A stretch of 64,000 nt of DNA from Paulinella micropora (GCA_019918135.1 WBZZ01000408.1:1-64000), one strand, 5' to 3'. Positions 1-9,560 are shown, counted from the first letter of the stretch. Translations and numbers: made by a program. The notes: generated from the sequence alone by a model not told the origin.

Positions 1-322
1 CCATTCCATAAGGAAAGTCTCCACACCAATCGGTGGAATAAAGGAAGTGACGGCATAGAACATTACTCTAGGAGCTTTATACCAATCAGCCCATGGAAAG
101 GACCGATGGCCTATGTACTCCCTAATAATATAATAATAATAATAATAGTGTATCTCCTGCCAATTGCTGAGCCAAAAGGCCATGTGCATCCAGTCCTCCA
201 TTCCATAAGGAAAGTCTTCACACCAATCGGTGGAATAAAGGAAGTGACGGCATAGATCATTACTCTAGGAGCTTTATACCAATCAGCCCATGGAAAGGGA
301 CCGATGGCCTATGTACTCCCTA

Positions 323-377
<55 letters not shown>

Positions 378-643
378 GTGCTTCTCTGTCAATGGCTGAT
401 GCATTTCTGCACATGCGCCTCCATCGTCTCACCCGTGAGGGGAGTACGAAGAATTGACGATAAGCTCTAATGACACCCCCGCAAGGGCAGTTCCAACACT
501 TCCAGACGGGCCGGTATGTTCAATGAAAATACTGGTCCAGACGGATCGGTATGTTCAATGAAAATACTGGTGGCACCGACGGGAATCGAACTGGCGACAG
601 GGCCCAGATGGTAGAACTTGACCACTGGGCTATCACGGTGTCC

Positions 644-724
<81 letters not shown>

Positions 725-824
725 TATCTCCTGCCAATTGCTGAGCCAAAAGGCCATGTGCATCCAGTCCTCCATTCCATAAGGAAAGTCTCCACACCAA
801 TCGGTGGAATCTAACCCTAACTTC

Positions 825-909
<85 letters not shown>

Positions 910-1052
910 GTGTATCTCCTGCCAATTGCTAAGCCAAAAGGCCATGTGCATCCAGTCCTCCATTCCATAAGGAAAGTCTCCACACCAATCGGTGGAATAA
1001 AGGAAGTGACGGCATAGAACATTACTCTAGGAGCTTTATACCAATCAGCCCA
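1..1052 (-). repeat. ATT-tailed repeat units in series
   Basis: A block of roughly 200 bp ending on the minus strand in a long (ATT)n tract occurs about four times (about 1-125, 126-325, 646-822 and 823-1052). All copies share the same unique part, which includes CCGATTGGTGTGGAGAC and GGCAGGAGATACA just before the tail. Tails run from a few to more than 25 triplets. Long poly-Ile, poly-Tyr or poly-Leu ORFs here are translations of the tails and are not genes. The unit behaves like a SINE or other short retroelement with a microsatellite tail, but I see no tRNA-like head in it. Confidence 0.75.
325..645 (-). mobile_element. tRNA-derived SINE with (ATT)n tail
   Basis: Read on the minus strand, about 645 to 570 resembles a tRNA: TAGCCCAGTGGTCA fits a pol III box A, AGTTCGATTCC fits box B about 35 bases later, and the block ends in GGTGCCACCA. 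A body of about 190 bases follows, containing a tandem 35-bp duplication (about 497-570), and then an ATT tail at about 325-376. Head, body and simple tail in this order are the hallmark of a tRNA-derived SINE. The acceptor stem pairs imperfectly, so this is not a working tRNA gene. It lies between ATT tails of the neighbouring units. Confidence 0.65.
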
Positions 1053-1673
1053 TCCGCGCTCACCAAAATGCACATAGTCCAAGCGCAACTCTTGCACACC
1101 CCGCAGCAGCCCGCGCAACGCTGGTTCAATCTGCTCCTCGTACAACATGAACGACCTATCGTCATCGGGTTCTTCGTCGTAAAGTTTTAGAGATAGCGAG
1201 CGTAGCTCCTGCCGCGGGCCGTACTTACGCCAGGCACACAAGAGCGTTTCGGCGGCCTGCACGTCGCACTCCACACGCAGATGAACCACGTGCCGAAACC
1301 AAGGCAGGGCCAGCCGCAGTAGCCGTCGCCTGCGCGGCGGCATGGGCGTGCGCAGCTGGAGAAAGTCCTGTGTGTAATTAAGCCGGAGCACCGTGTTCAG
1401 CTGCGGGAAACAGCTCGCGCCTTCCGCGGAGGCCACTTCTTCTTCTGTCAAGTCCTCCGTTAGGGACTCGTCGCCTAGGGCACGGGATACCCAGCGCTGC
1501 GGTCTCACATACACTGACAGCTGCTGCTCCCAAGCTTTGCAGCTCTGCAAAAGTTGCACCAAGTCAACCGCCGAAAGCAAGCCGGCACCATGAGAAAAAA
1601 AAATCTCTGCCCAGTCGTTCAGCCCGCTTGAGGCCACCGGCTCCAAGCACCGACGCTTGGCGGTGCGGGGCAT
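633..1673 (-). pseudogene. F-box/LRR-family protein overrun by ATT repeats
   Basis: The first 205 or so residues from the ATG at 1673 are clearly related to the long F-box/LRR-type gene at 35789-37294. Both share LNDW near the N-terminus, FFSHGAGLL, a KAW-x-QQL-x-VY motif, the LRLNY or LTLNY segment and VQELRL. The similarity ends at about 1052, where repeat sequence begins, and the open frame then runs into poly-Ile from the ATT tails. The 3' half of the gene has therefore been replaced by, or separated by, the repeats. The N-terminal segment looks like an F-box-type start followed by leucine-rich repeats, which would make the intact product a substrate adaptor for a host SCF ubiquitin ligase (inference). 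Confidence 0.6.
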
Positions 1674-2010
1674 GTCGGCCCTCCCTCTCTCCTCTTCCCT
1701 CCCCCTTCTCCCCTTTTTCTTGTTGTTCCTCCTCTTATTCTGTTTTCTTTTTTCGGGGAGGGGGGAGGGGCACACAACACACTCATGCCTCCTCTCCCCC
1801 TCTTTCCCCCCCCTCACGAGGCCCTCGCGCACAGAAGAGGGGGGGGGGGCGTGAAAGGTTTTAGGGGTGTGTCGGGGGGGGGGGGGACCCCCCCCCTCTC
1901 TCTTTGGTGGCAATGAAAACAATAGAGATGCAGACCCAGAAAACCTCTGTTCTTTCTTTCATTTTGCTGAGCATCGTTGCGCTCGGGGGGGGGGGGTGGG
2001 AGGGCGCACA
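1674..2010. other. G/C-run spacer between divergent genes
   Basis: Purine/pyrimidine-skewed low-complexity DNA with several G or C runs of 8-14 bases separates the minus-strand F-box relic from the plus-strand cyclin gene. Promoters for both must lie here, but I cannot point to a TATA-like element. ORFs across it are artefacts of base skew. Confidence 0.5.
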
Positions 2011-2976
2011 ATGCTCCTCAAGGTTGAAGCAGATAATAATAATAATCAGGTTGATTCACCACCAGGGCGCAAGCGTCTGGCCACGCACAAGCGTTTGCTA
2101 GTTACGGAGCTGGGTTGCACACCTACAAAACGTAGGCTCTGTCCGCCGGAGCTGCCGTTTGAGCCGCCCTTCTTGGTCATTATGGACACAGCCCGCGCCG
2201 GGCAATCTCAGCAGGCCCAGCCCAGCTGGAGCTGGGCAGCCCAAGAGCACAGACACCAGTCGTGGAAATCTGAGCAGGGCGCCAATAGAGTACAGTCTGA
2301 CGTAGAAGCCACGTACCCTAAGCTGTTCGAATGGCTGTGCGAGATCGCGTGCGAACAAAAGCTGCATCCAGAAACGTTGGTGCTCTGCGCAGAATTACTG
2401 GCGCAATATCACACCCAGCGCGGACGAGTGAACAGAAAGTCGCTGCAGGCCGAAGGCGCAGCTTGCCTTTGGCTGGCCAGCAAATTCAACGAAGTCGACC
2501 CCCTCAGCTCTCAGCTGCTAGCTGACAGCGCGGGCTGGTCGTACACTCCAAAGCAGCTCCAAAGGCACGAAAAGGACATTCTGCTAATCACTGACTGGAA
2601 TCTGCGCACGCCCAACGCAGCAGAGTTTCTCTCGGAACTGGTGGCGGACGACAGCGACAGCAACCGGGCTGCGCACGCCCTGACATTACTTTTAGCTCTA
2701 ACTTTTACAGACGAGTTTGCGCGCTCCAGGGCCTCCATCCTGGCCGACGCCGCCTTTCGGTTTGCTTACGACCGAGGCCCGAGTCCCGATTGGCGGAACC
2801 CCGACGGCGGGCGGCTGTGGGCTTTGGTGACAAAGGTCCATGCCTCACTCCAAAAACCAGGAGAGCGCTACCAATCGCTCAGGGCCTGGCTCAAAGGGGC
2901 GGCGAGGGGAAACGGGGAGGGGTTGGGGGGCCGGCAAAAAGACAAAAGTGTGCGTACATATATATATATAGATTAA
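2011..2976 (+). CDS. Cyclin-box protein
   Basis: A 321-residue protein from the ATG at 2011; a second in-frame ATG at 2182 would give a shorter form. Residues about 100-205 form a cyclin N-terminal fold. The strongest signature is EGAACLWLASKFNEVDP (about 148-164), matching the helix that contacts the CDK in family members, followed by the helix with KDILLITDWNLRTP. The N-terminus is basic and low in complexity (a short AAT run encodes four Asn). Cyclins activate cyclin-dependent kinases; no kinase is seen in this window, so the partner would be a host CDK (inference). The gene ends just before an ATTAAAAGCTTTC element similar to the 3' ends of its neighbours. Subclass unknown. Confidence 0.8.
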   Translation: MLLKVEADNNNNQVDSPPGRKRLATHKRLLVTELGCTPTKRRLCPPELPFEPPFLVIMDTARAGQSQQAQPSWSWAAQEHRHQSWKSEQGANRVQSDVEATYPKLFEWLCEIACEQKLHPETLVLCAELLAQYHTQRGRVNRKSLQAEGAACLWLASKFNEVDPLSSQLLADSAGWSYTPKQLQRHEKDILLITDWNLRTPNAAEFLSELVADDSDSNRAAHALTLLLALTFTDEFARSRASILADAAFRFAYDRGPSPDWRNPDGGRLWALVTKVHASLQKPGERYQSLRAWLKGAARGNGEGLGGRQKDKSVRTYIYID

Positions 2977-3215
2977 AAGCTTTCTTTTAGTAGATTGTCT
3001 CTTCCCTAACAGGTATTTAATTGCTCAGTGTCGACTTCAAGTCTTTCTATTTTTCTTCTTGACTCCACGGAGGGGGAGGGGGGAAGGCTCTGTCGGGGGG
3101 GGGGGGGGGTGACACTGTCTCCCACTCTCCGCGCCCGCTCCCCCCCCCGAAAAAATAGAAGATTGCAGTACTATTTTTAATAAACAAAAGAATAGTTTTA
3201 TTGCAGAAGCTTAAA

Positions 3216-3665
3216 ATGAGTGCGCAAGGTGGCTTCGAGGGTCTCCTAAGCTCCTGGCGATCCAGAATCGAATCTGCCAGTTTGCAGATTGAGCCACAAG
3301 GCGAAGAGGAAGAAGAGGGAGAAAAGACAAGTAAGAAGACAAGACAACGCACGCCGAGACTTCCCTGGCAGGCCGTATTACCCACACAGGAGCAAGACCT
3401 AGTGATTGCGCAACCAGAGTCCCGCAGCCCTACTAGCCTAAACCAGGATGCACAGCTGTGGCTGCGCACAAGGCTGCAAGCCCAAGGCGTGGAGGAATCT
3501 GTGTTAGACTTAGTCCTGCGAGCTTTAAGGTATCGTAATCTACCGGATCTCCTGCGAATGACAGAGGCAGATTTAAAATACGTGATTAGCAATGTGCGAC
3601 CCAAAGTCGAACCCGACCTGGCGCTACTTTTGCGAGACATCATAGCCGAAGCACGCCAAGAATAA
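3216..3665 (+). CDS. Small protein with SAM-like C-terminal domain
   Basis: 149 residues from the ATG at 3216 (AT-rich leader TTTATTGCAGAAGCTTAAA). Residues 28-45 are an acidic then basic linker. Residues about 78-147 are predicted all-helical, with the pattern of a SAM or HhH-like five-helix bundle: LWLRTRL, ESVLDLVLRAL, NLPDLLRMTEADL and a final long helix. The phrase 'L-x-x-LL-x-MTEADL' is typical of SAM domains, which mediate protein-protein or RNA contacts. It lies between the cyclin and an unknown gene on the same strand. Assignment rests on pattern only; a death-like or other small helical domain is possible. Confidence 0.55.
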   Translation: MSAQGGFEGLLSSWRSRIESASLQIEPQGEEEEEGEKTSKKTRQRTPRLPWQAVLPTQEQDLVIAQPESRSPTSLNQDAQLWLRTRLQAQGVEESVLDLVLRALRYRNLPDLLRMTEADLKYVISNVRPKVEPDLALLLRDIIAEARQE

Positions 3666-3773
3666 GCCCTCCCGCTTTTCTCTCGACCTCTCTGCGAGGG
3701 GTGGGGGGGGGGAGGGGGAGAGAGGGCCGCAGGTTTTTTTTTCTGTGTTGTTTTTGTTGTAGACTTTAAAAAG

Positions 3774-4370
3774 ATGCTCAGTCCTCGTCGCCGGCGGCTG
3801 GGCATGCCTGCTTTTCGCCCCCAATCCCCCCTGCAGACTATTCTAGTGTTATCGCGCCTGGTGATATCGTGGGTCTTGGGTAACAAACACAAGCCCCAAG
3901 TCGGGGAGGATGTCGTTGCATATTACGCAGCCGCTGCCAGCTTGTCTCGCGTGTGTCGTACGTTTAAAGCAGCGGTGATTTGGTGTCTGGCCCCGGCGAC
4001 CGCCTTGGATCAATTGCGGACGCGTATCTTTTACGGATTGCTGAAAGGCCAGAAAGAGATTAGCTGGGACAAGGCTAAGCGCAAGGTGATTTCTATGGTA
4101 ATTCAGATCCCGGACCGGAACTTACATGGGAGAGAAGAGTATAACCAAAGGGAAGAGGATTTGCAATCCTACTTTGGGGTGAAGCTAAAAAAGCGGCGCT
4201 GTAGCCATTGCGGAAGACTTTGTAGCAAATTGCAGGCCCCAGCCGCCCGGCTCCTGGAATTTGTGGGTCCCGAATTCGACTCGCAGGAGGTAGAGGCAAG
4301 GATTGGGTATTTACAACAAAGGCGGGTGCGCAAAAGGGGCCGGAAGGAGGAAGAGCGTGTCGTCCAATAG
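3774..4370 (+). CDS. Hypothetical protein with Cys pair
   Basis: 198 residues from the ATG at 3774. I do not recognise the family. The N-terminus is basic. Residues about 40-65 (AAASLSRVCRTFKAAV) are faintly F-box-like, and residues about 141-148 contain CSHCGRLC, a possible half of a zinc-binding knuckle. The C-terminus is rich in Arg, Lys and Glu and ends in a basic tail. It is the third of three same-strand genes with short spacers and could be co-expressed with them. Confidence 0.6.
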   Translation: MLSPRRRRLGMPAFRPQSPLQTILVLSRLVISWVLGNKHKPQVGEDVVAYYAAAASLSRVCRTFKAAVIWCLAPATALDQLRTRIFYGLLKGQKEISWDKAKRKVISMVIQIPDRNLHGREEYNQREEDLQSYFGVKLKKRRCSHCGRLCSKLQAPAARLLEFVGPEFDSQEVEARIGYLQQRRVRKRGRKEEERVVQ

Positions 4371-4507
4371 TCTCAGGCGCAAGGAAGAGATTCTTGATTA
4401 AAAATATACATGATGCTTTCGCATTGAGTGTCGCCTCTAGCCTGCAGATTCTCTTGCCCGTAGACATGTGTGGCGCTCTGTGCTCTGCTTTTTTGTTGTT
4501 GTCTTTT

Positions 4508-5329
4508 TCAATATTGCGCAATGCATTGGCGCACCAAAGAACTTGGCAAAATGTCTTCCAAAAGTGACAAGACCTCGGCGCGCCAGCCACAGAGATCCCG
4601 AAACCCTTGCGCCTCTAGCGCTTCTAGGATGAAGACGCACTCCCCCTGGCGAGCCAATTGGCTCAGCATAGCCATATAGGGACCCAACAAAAAAGGCATA
4701 GCGAAACGCATATTGCCTAAGACCTGGGCTTGGGCCAGAGGCGGAATTAGCGGATATACCTGTCGTACTGTCACAGCCGGGGGCAGGGAGTGCGGCCGTC
4801 TGCACAAAAGGTCTAGCCAAAAAGCCCGCTCGCGTTCCATAAAATCCAGGCAGGCCAGAGTGCAACGTAAACGCGCGCTGGGGCTTTGCCTGTGCTTGTT
4901 ACGATAGAACCTGCGCTTGCTTTCGCCGCAGTCATCCGAGCAGAATTCCTGCAGCAGGCGTTGGCTGTCCCCGGTTTGCCAGGCAACGACCTCCGCAGTT
5001 AGGGCCTTCACCAATTCTTCGTGCAAAGCCTGGTTGATAGAGAACAAGACCTTGCGCGCCACGTAAATGCGGCACAGGTCTCCCCTTGTGCGGTATGGAG
5101 CTTGACAACCCGCAAGCTCTTCCTGGAGCTCAGGGGTGGGATTTTGCAATTGCTCATCGCTCGGCGCCAGGCCTCTTTTCTGTAGGCCAAGCAGCAACCT
5201 GCTAAGAAGGCTCAACGCCGTGATAAGTTGCGTTGCCGCGATGCTACACCCGCTTGCGCCCAGAGCGCTTGCACGCTCTGGAAGGGAGGAGGGGGGCTTG
5301 CTCCTCCACAGCCCCCAGCCGAAACGCAT
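4508..5329 (-). CDS. Hypothetical protein
   Basis: 273 residues with a proper ATG at 5329; the sense of the coding strand is supported by balanced composition over its full length. It is mostly helical and Leu/Gln-rich, with Cys and Arg in the middle (CSDDCGESKRRFYRNKHR). No known domain is recognised. It is convergent with the upstream plus-strand gene, with 137 bp between their ends. Near its stop, CAATATTGCGCAATGC is repeated in part at its start region, which may be chance. Confidence 0.6.
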   Translation of the reverse strand: MRFGWGLWRSKPPSSLPERASALGASGCSIAATQLITALSLLSRLLLGLQKRGLAPSDEQLQNPTPELQEELAGCQAPYRTRGDLCRIYVARKVLFSINQALHEELVKALTAEVVAWQTGDSQRLLQEFCSDDCGESKRRFYRNKHRQSPSARLRCTLACLDFMERERAFWLDLLCRRPHSLPPAVTVRQVYPLIPPLAQAQVLGNMRFAMPFLLGPYMAMLSQLARQGECVFILEALEAQGFRDLCGWRAEVLSLLEDILPSSLVRQCIAQY

Positions 5330-5617
5330 GCGCTTGTGTGTATGCTAGCTCAATATTGAGCTAGATAGACATAACATGCATCAATCATTTTCTTGTTGCT
5401 TTTTAATAAAAAAATACTTTTTGGCCGGAGCTCTCTGTCCCCCCTCTCTTCCTTTCCCCCCTCCTTCCCCCCCATGAGCTGGAGGGGGAGGAGGCGCGGG
5501 ATGGGGGGGGGCGCCCCCCCCCACCCTACCCTCTTCCGACAAAACATACAAACCTCTTGCTCTCCCTTGGGGATTTCGGCTTTACACCTTGGGCAAATGG
5601 GCTAGAACAACACAGTG

Positions 5618-6931
5618 ATGGGCGGAGCTCTTTCACGCAAGAACAGAGAGGCCGGCGACGGCCACACTAAAGACATCACTCAAGACACGTCGGGTGTTGC
5701 AGTAGTTGGCCGGGTCGTGGAGACACGTCTGGTGATAAATCTTGGTGGTTTTCACGCTGCTGGTGAGAAGGGGGCGGCCACGACCTTGGCGTTCGCTTTA
5801 GCCCGCGCGCTCGGCTACACCGAGCAAGGAAGTTGTCGCTGGATAGTGCTGCAACCGGGCTACACGCTCTGGGACTACAAGGCTGCGCTTAGCCAGGATT
5901 GTGTACGGGGCGGGGTGTGTGTGAGGCGCGGGCTGCGCGACGGAGCACTCGTAGATAAGTACCTGAGCTTCATGCTACACGAAGTAGTCGGGGCGGGTTT
6001 GCTGCGTGTGCGTGCCCATGAGCGTGCCGAGCTGCTGGCTGCGCTAAGAGGCGATTTTGCAGACTTGCTTCCTCCGGGACAACAACCAGAGGAGGCTCTC
6101 CAGAGCAATCATTTCAAGCAGCGCACGCTGCTCGCAGAGTCAGAAGCCCTCGCCCTGGCGCAGGCGCGACAAACAGGGCCAGAGCTTGGACTTATCGTCT
6201 GGGGCATTGCAGGGGGATGGGGCTGCTGCGACAATGCTAGTAACAGAGAATTGCGCCAGACGCTGCGGTCCTGTCTCCGCGCGTACGTCCCGGTCCTGCA
6301 GGTCTTGACGCTGGACATGGGCGGCGATTTGGTGGACGAGCGTGAGCTACGAGTCGGACGGCCAGACGGAGTGCAAAGACCAAACAAAAACGCGGTGTTG
6401 CGTCGTGCGCTAGAGGTCGTGTTCCGCGAGTGCGCCGAGGGTGGGGTGCCAGTTCCCCCCTTCAAACTCCGTTATGTGATCTTGGGCCTAGGCTCTGGTC
6501 TCGGCGCGTCGCCCCTGGAAGCTGCAGCGAACCTTTTAACCTATCATGGGCGTGTCGACCGTTCGCGGGGGCGCAAGGACCCCGAGCTTGCGGCCAAGTT
6601 ATACGAAGATTGTCTTGCACTACCGGAACTGAGACGCCTACTGGACCATAGACAACAACCCCTAGCTGCCTGGGCAGCTTCTTACGAACTCGTGCACCGC
6701 CTGGGCCCCGCCGGTGGCACGGCCCCCGCCGAGCCCACAGAGGCAGAGCTCTGGCTCTATTTCCAGTTGTATATTAGCCACCTGCCATCCTTCCAAGCGC
6801 TGCAAAGAACTGAGAACCAGCTTTCCCCTAGCGGCGGAGTCCTCGCAGATTTTGGCTGGGATCAGGCTAACCGCCGGCTAGTCTGCGATCTGTTGGCTTC
6901 TTGCTACGTCATTGACTTTTTACATGTTTAA
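5618..6931 (+). CDS. Hypothetical 437-residue protein
   Basis: ATG at 5618; a GTG one codon earlier is less likely. The first 50 residues are polar, followed by a beta-rich segment with LVINLGGFHAAGEKGAATT, which is glycine-rich but does not match a Walker A P-loop. A second Gly-rich strand pattern (YVILGLGSGLGASP) occurs near residue 285. This hints at a Rossmann-like or NTPase-like core but is not enough to name a function. The gene ends with TTTTTAATTAAAAACAG, the TTAATTAA-centred 3' motif seen after several genes here. No close paralogue is seen in the window. Confidence 0.65.
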   Translation: MGGALSRKNREAGDGHTKDITQDTSGVAVVGRVVETRLVINLGGFHAAGEKGAATTLAFALARALGYTEQGSCRWIVLQPGYTLWDYKAALSQDCVRGGVCVRRGLRDGALVDKYLSFMLHEVVGAGLLRVRAHERAELLAALRGDFADLLPPGQQPEEALQSNHFKQRTLLAESEALALAQARQTGPELGLIVWGIAGGWGCCDNASNRELRQTLRSCLRAYVPVLQVLTLDMGGDLVDERELRVGRPDGVQRPNKNAVLRRALEVVFRECAEGGVPVPPFKLRYVILGLGSGLGASPLEAAANLLTYHGRVDRSRGRKDPELAAKLYEDCLALPELRRLLDHRQQPLAAWAASYELVHRLGPAGGTAPAEPTEAELWLYFQLYISHLPSFQALQRTENQLSPSGGVLADFGWDQANRRLVCDLLASCYVIDFLHV

Positions 6932-7007
6932 AATCTGGCTGAGTTTTCTTTTTAATTAAAAACAGCTTTCTTTTTGGTAGATCCCGTCGGCTTGGCGGTC
7001 TGTGCAT

Positions 7008-7074
7008 GTGATATGGTCGAAAAAGGCAGCGTTTCCAGGCTTTTCTGGCAATACTGCCTTTTTCGGCTATATCA
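7008..7074. repeat. GATATGGCCGAAAAAGGCAG palindrome, copy 1
   Basis: Imperfect inverted repeat. The left arm reads GTGATATGGTCGAAAAAGGCAG and the right arm is close to its reverse complement; arms are about 24 bases with a loop of about 20. It is followed 25 bases later by an AAATTTAGCGACAAATTTTG site. It could fold into a hairpin in DNA or RNA. Confidence 0.8.
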
Positions 7075-7096
7075 TGCCAGGCGCACACATACGCAA

Positions 7097-7115
7097 ATTT
7101 AGCGACAAATTTTGT
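7097..7115. repeat. AAATTTGGCGACAAATTT site
   Basis: Short palindrome with 7-base arms (AAATTTG and CAAATTT) around a 4-base centre. Other copies lie at about 8699, 9140, 9816, 18946, 32855, 41638, 54318 and 55007. In most copies the flank downstream is a GAGAAAGAG-type purine tract. This looks like a protein-binding or recombination site rather than random AT sequence. Confidence 0.7.
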
Positions 7116-7229
7116 GCAAAAAAAAAAGAAGAGAGAAAGAGGAGGGGAGAGGGAAGAGGGAGGAAATCTGCTAGATTTTTTCTTCCTAGTCGCTTAGCAA
7201 AGGGTGAATCTGCCAAGCACGGGCAGGTG

Positions 7230-7345
7230 CGATGTCGGCCGGCGGTATTGGGAATGCAATGACATTACTGAAATGCTCAAAAAATTCCTTGGCGATCAGG
7301 ACAAAGCTCAACAAACTAAAGCGTGAATTCTTCGAGCAAAACTAG
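7230..7345 (+). pseudogene. 5' fragment of the F-box gene at 10120
   Basis: Nearly identical to the start of the gene at 10120 (ATGTCGGCCGGCGGTATTGG, then the ACTGAAATGCTCAAAAAATT stretch) and then to a later part of it (AGCTCAACAAACTAAAGCG). It is a short internally shortened copy with no downstream coding region. Confidence 0.75.
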
Positions 7346-7799
7346 CTTGCACGGCTATGATACAACCGGAGAAGGCAGTGCTTCCAGGTTTTTCGGTGGG
7401 GGCGCGCTAGGATGTACAAAAAGAATAACAAAAAAAAAATCCCTGACAAAGTTTTAATCTTGGCACTGGGAGGCGGGCGCGTGAAGAATGTATGAATTTT
7501 TTGTTATTAAAGCTCGACAAAGTCTTATACTTGACACTGAGAACCAGCCCCGCCAGCACCAGCTGAAGGGGGAGCAAAAATAAATAAACTTTTTTTGGAG
7601 CCCACAGAGAGGGGGGGGGCGCCCCCGTTCTCTTCTCTTCCCCCTTTTTTCCTCTGCTCCCCTTTCTCCCCCCTCCCCCTTCTCTCCCTCCCCCCTATCT
7701 TCCCGCTCCCTCCTCTCTCCGAAGGGGGAGGGAGTGCGCAGGACTTGTCATTTGCGCAACAAAAATTCTGGCGCGCGTTTTTTTGCGCGGGAAAACATT

Positions 7800-7925
7800 T
7801 CGCCCAGCGCACGCGACAGCCAGCGTTGCGGGGCGCAGGTACACCGACAGTTGTTGGTGTCAGGCCTTGGGAGCCTGCGACAGATGTTGCAGCTTGACGG
7901 ACGAAAGCAAAACCGGCGCCGTGAG
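7800..7925 (-). pseudogene. Fragment of F-box/LRR family (633-1673 kin)
   Basis: The minus strand matches the N-terminal coding part of the gene at 1673, the stretch around GCGACAGCCAGCGTTGCG and the AAAGCAAAACCGGCGCCGTG segment. Only about 40 codons remain. It lies directly upstream of another 5' fragment of the 10120 gene. Confidence 0.65.
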
Positions 7926-7987
7926 ATCTGCTAGATTTCTTCCTAGTCGCTTAGCAAAAGGTGAATCTGCCAAGCACGGGCAGGTGC

Positions 7988-8100
7988 GATGTCCAGCCGG
8001 CGGTATTGGGAATGCAATGACCTTACTAAAATGCTCAAAAATTCATTGGCGATCAGGACAAATCTCAACAAATTAAAGCGTGAATTCTTCGACCAAAACT
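7988..8100 (+). pseudogene. Second 5' fragment of the F-box gene at 10120
   Basis: Same arrangement as the copy at 7230, with a few base differences, and joined internally at the same point. The shared join shows that 7230 and 7988 descend from one shortened copy that was later duplicated with its flanks. Confidence 0.75.
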
Positions 8101-9052
8101 AACTTTCACTGCTATGATACGACCGGACAAGGCAGTGCTTCCAGGTTTTTCGGCGGGGGGTGTGCTAGGATGTACAAGAAAAAATAATGAAAAAAATCCT
8201 TGACAAAGTTTTAATCTTGGCACTGAAAGCTAAGACGGAAACTTGAAGGAAACAAGAGCTGTCACTACCATAGAAATGGGAGAGGGGAGGGAAAGGAGGG
8301 CCGGGGCGCGCTAAGAATTTACACGAAAAAATTAATAAAAGAATCCCTGACAAGGTTTCAATCTTGTCACTGGGAAGGCGGGCGCGTCAAGAGTGTATGA
8401 ATTTCTTGTTATTAAAGCTCGACAAAGTCTTATGCTTGACACTGAGAAACCAGCACCGCCAGCACGAGCTGGGGGGGGGGAAGCAAAAATAAGTCAATTT
8501 TGTTTGGAGCCCACAGGGGGGGGGCGCCTCCCCACCTTTTTTTCTCTTCTTTTCCCCCCTGAGCCCCCTGAGCCCGGGGGCTCAAAGAACAGGGGAAGGG
8601 CGAGAGAGTGCAGAAGCTACCTAAACAAAATATGAAACGCCTCAACTAAGCCCCCCCCCCTCCTCTTTTCTTTGTCGAGACTCGGGGTGCACACATGCGC
8701 AAATTTGGCGACAAATTTTGTGCAAAAAAAAAGAAGAGAAAGAAAAAGAGAAAAAGCCTATTTGAAAAAAAAGGGGAAGGGGGAAGGGAGGGAGAGAGAG
8801 AGGGGGGGGGAACGGAGGGAAGAAGGAAGAGGCGCTGATGACTTGAAGGAAACACGAGCTGTCATTGCCACAGAACTGAGAGAGGGAGAGGGAAAGAAGT
8901 GCCGGGGCGTGCTAAGAATTTACACGAAAAGTTTAATAAAAAAATCCCTGAAAAGGTTTAAACCAACCACGCCGGCACGAACTGAAGGGGGAGAAAAAAT
9001 AAGTAAACTTTTTTTTGTAGCCCACAGAGGAGGGTTCGGCGGTCTGTGCATG

Positions 9053-9118
9053 TGATATAGCCGGAAAAGGCAGCGTGACCAGGCTTTTCTGGCAATACTG
9101 CCTTTTTCGGTCATATCA
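9053..9118. repeat. GATATGGCCGAAAAAGGCAG palindrome, copy 2
   Basis: Arms TGATATAGCCGGAAAAGGCAG and CTGCCTTTTTCGGTCATATC. It is followed by CGCACATACGCAAATTCGGCGAC, exactly the order seen in copies 1 and 3. Confidence 0.8.
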
Positions 9119-9224
9119 ATTCAGGGCGCGCACATACGCAAATTCGGCGACAAATTTGGTGCAAAAAAGAAGAGAGAAAGAGAGAAGATTAATAAAAAAA
9201 AATCACTGACAAATTTTAATCTTG

Positions 9225-9500
9225 TCCAAGGCACGCCCAGCAGCAGCCCGCGCAGCACCGGTTTCGATTTTTTCTTCGTACATGGGCGGCACTTCGTCTT
9301 CTGAGCTTTTGCCATAAAGCTCTAGGCTCAGTATGTGCAGCCCTTGCCGCGACCCGTGCTCGCTCCAGGCGCGCAGAAGCGCCTCTCCCGTGTGCAGGTC
9401 GCACTTGACGCGCAGGTGCGCAATCCGTCAGGACTCGCCGCCCAGCACACGCGACAGCCAGCGTTGCGGACGCAAGGTACACCGACAATGGGCAAGCGCG
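9225..9500 (-). pseudogene. Larger fragment of F-box/LRR family
   Basis: The minus strand aligns over about 200 bases with the coding part of the gene at 633-1673 between about 1081 and 1290, and then with the 1470-1510 part, so an internal piece is absent. Landmarks are CAGCAGCCCGCGCA and GTGCAGGTCGCACTTGACGC. It is a relic of a third family member. Confidence 0.7.
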
Positions 9501-9507
9501 GGCAGGT

Positions 9508-9560
9508 GCGATGTCCGGCCGGCGGTATTGGGGATACAATGACCTTACTGAAACCCCCGG
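9508..9560 (+). pseudogene. Third short 5' fragment of the F-box gene at 10120
   Basis: Begins ATGTCCGGCCGGCGGTATTG and stays similar for about 45 bases before the match stops. Confidence 0.6.

Noticed and set aside
574-642. A functional tRNA gene
   Set aside because: Box A and box B are visible, but the acceptor and T stems pair poorly and the block continues into a SINE body and tail.
467-925. Long ORFs of poly-Ile, poly-Tyr and poly-Leu
   Set aside because: They are the three readings of the (ATT)n tails and have no other protein-like content.
5720-5780. A P-loop NTPase in the gene at 5618
   Set aside because: GGFHAAGEKGAATT lacks the Gly-Lys-Ser/Thr of Walker A.
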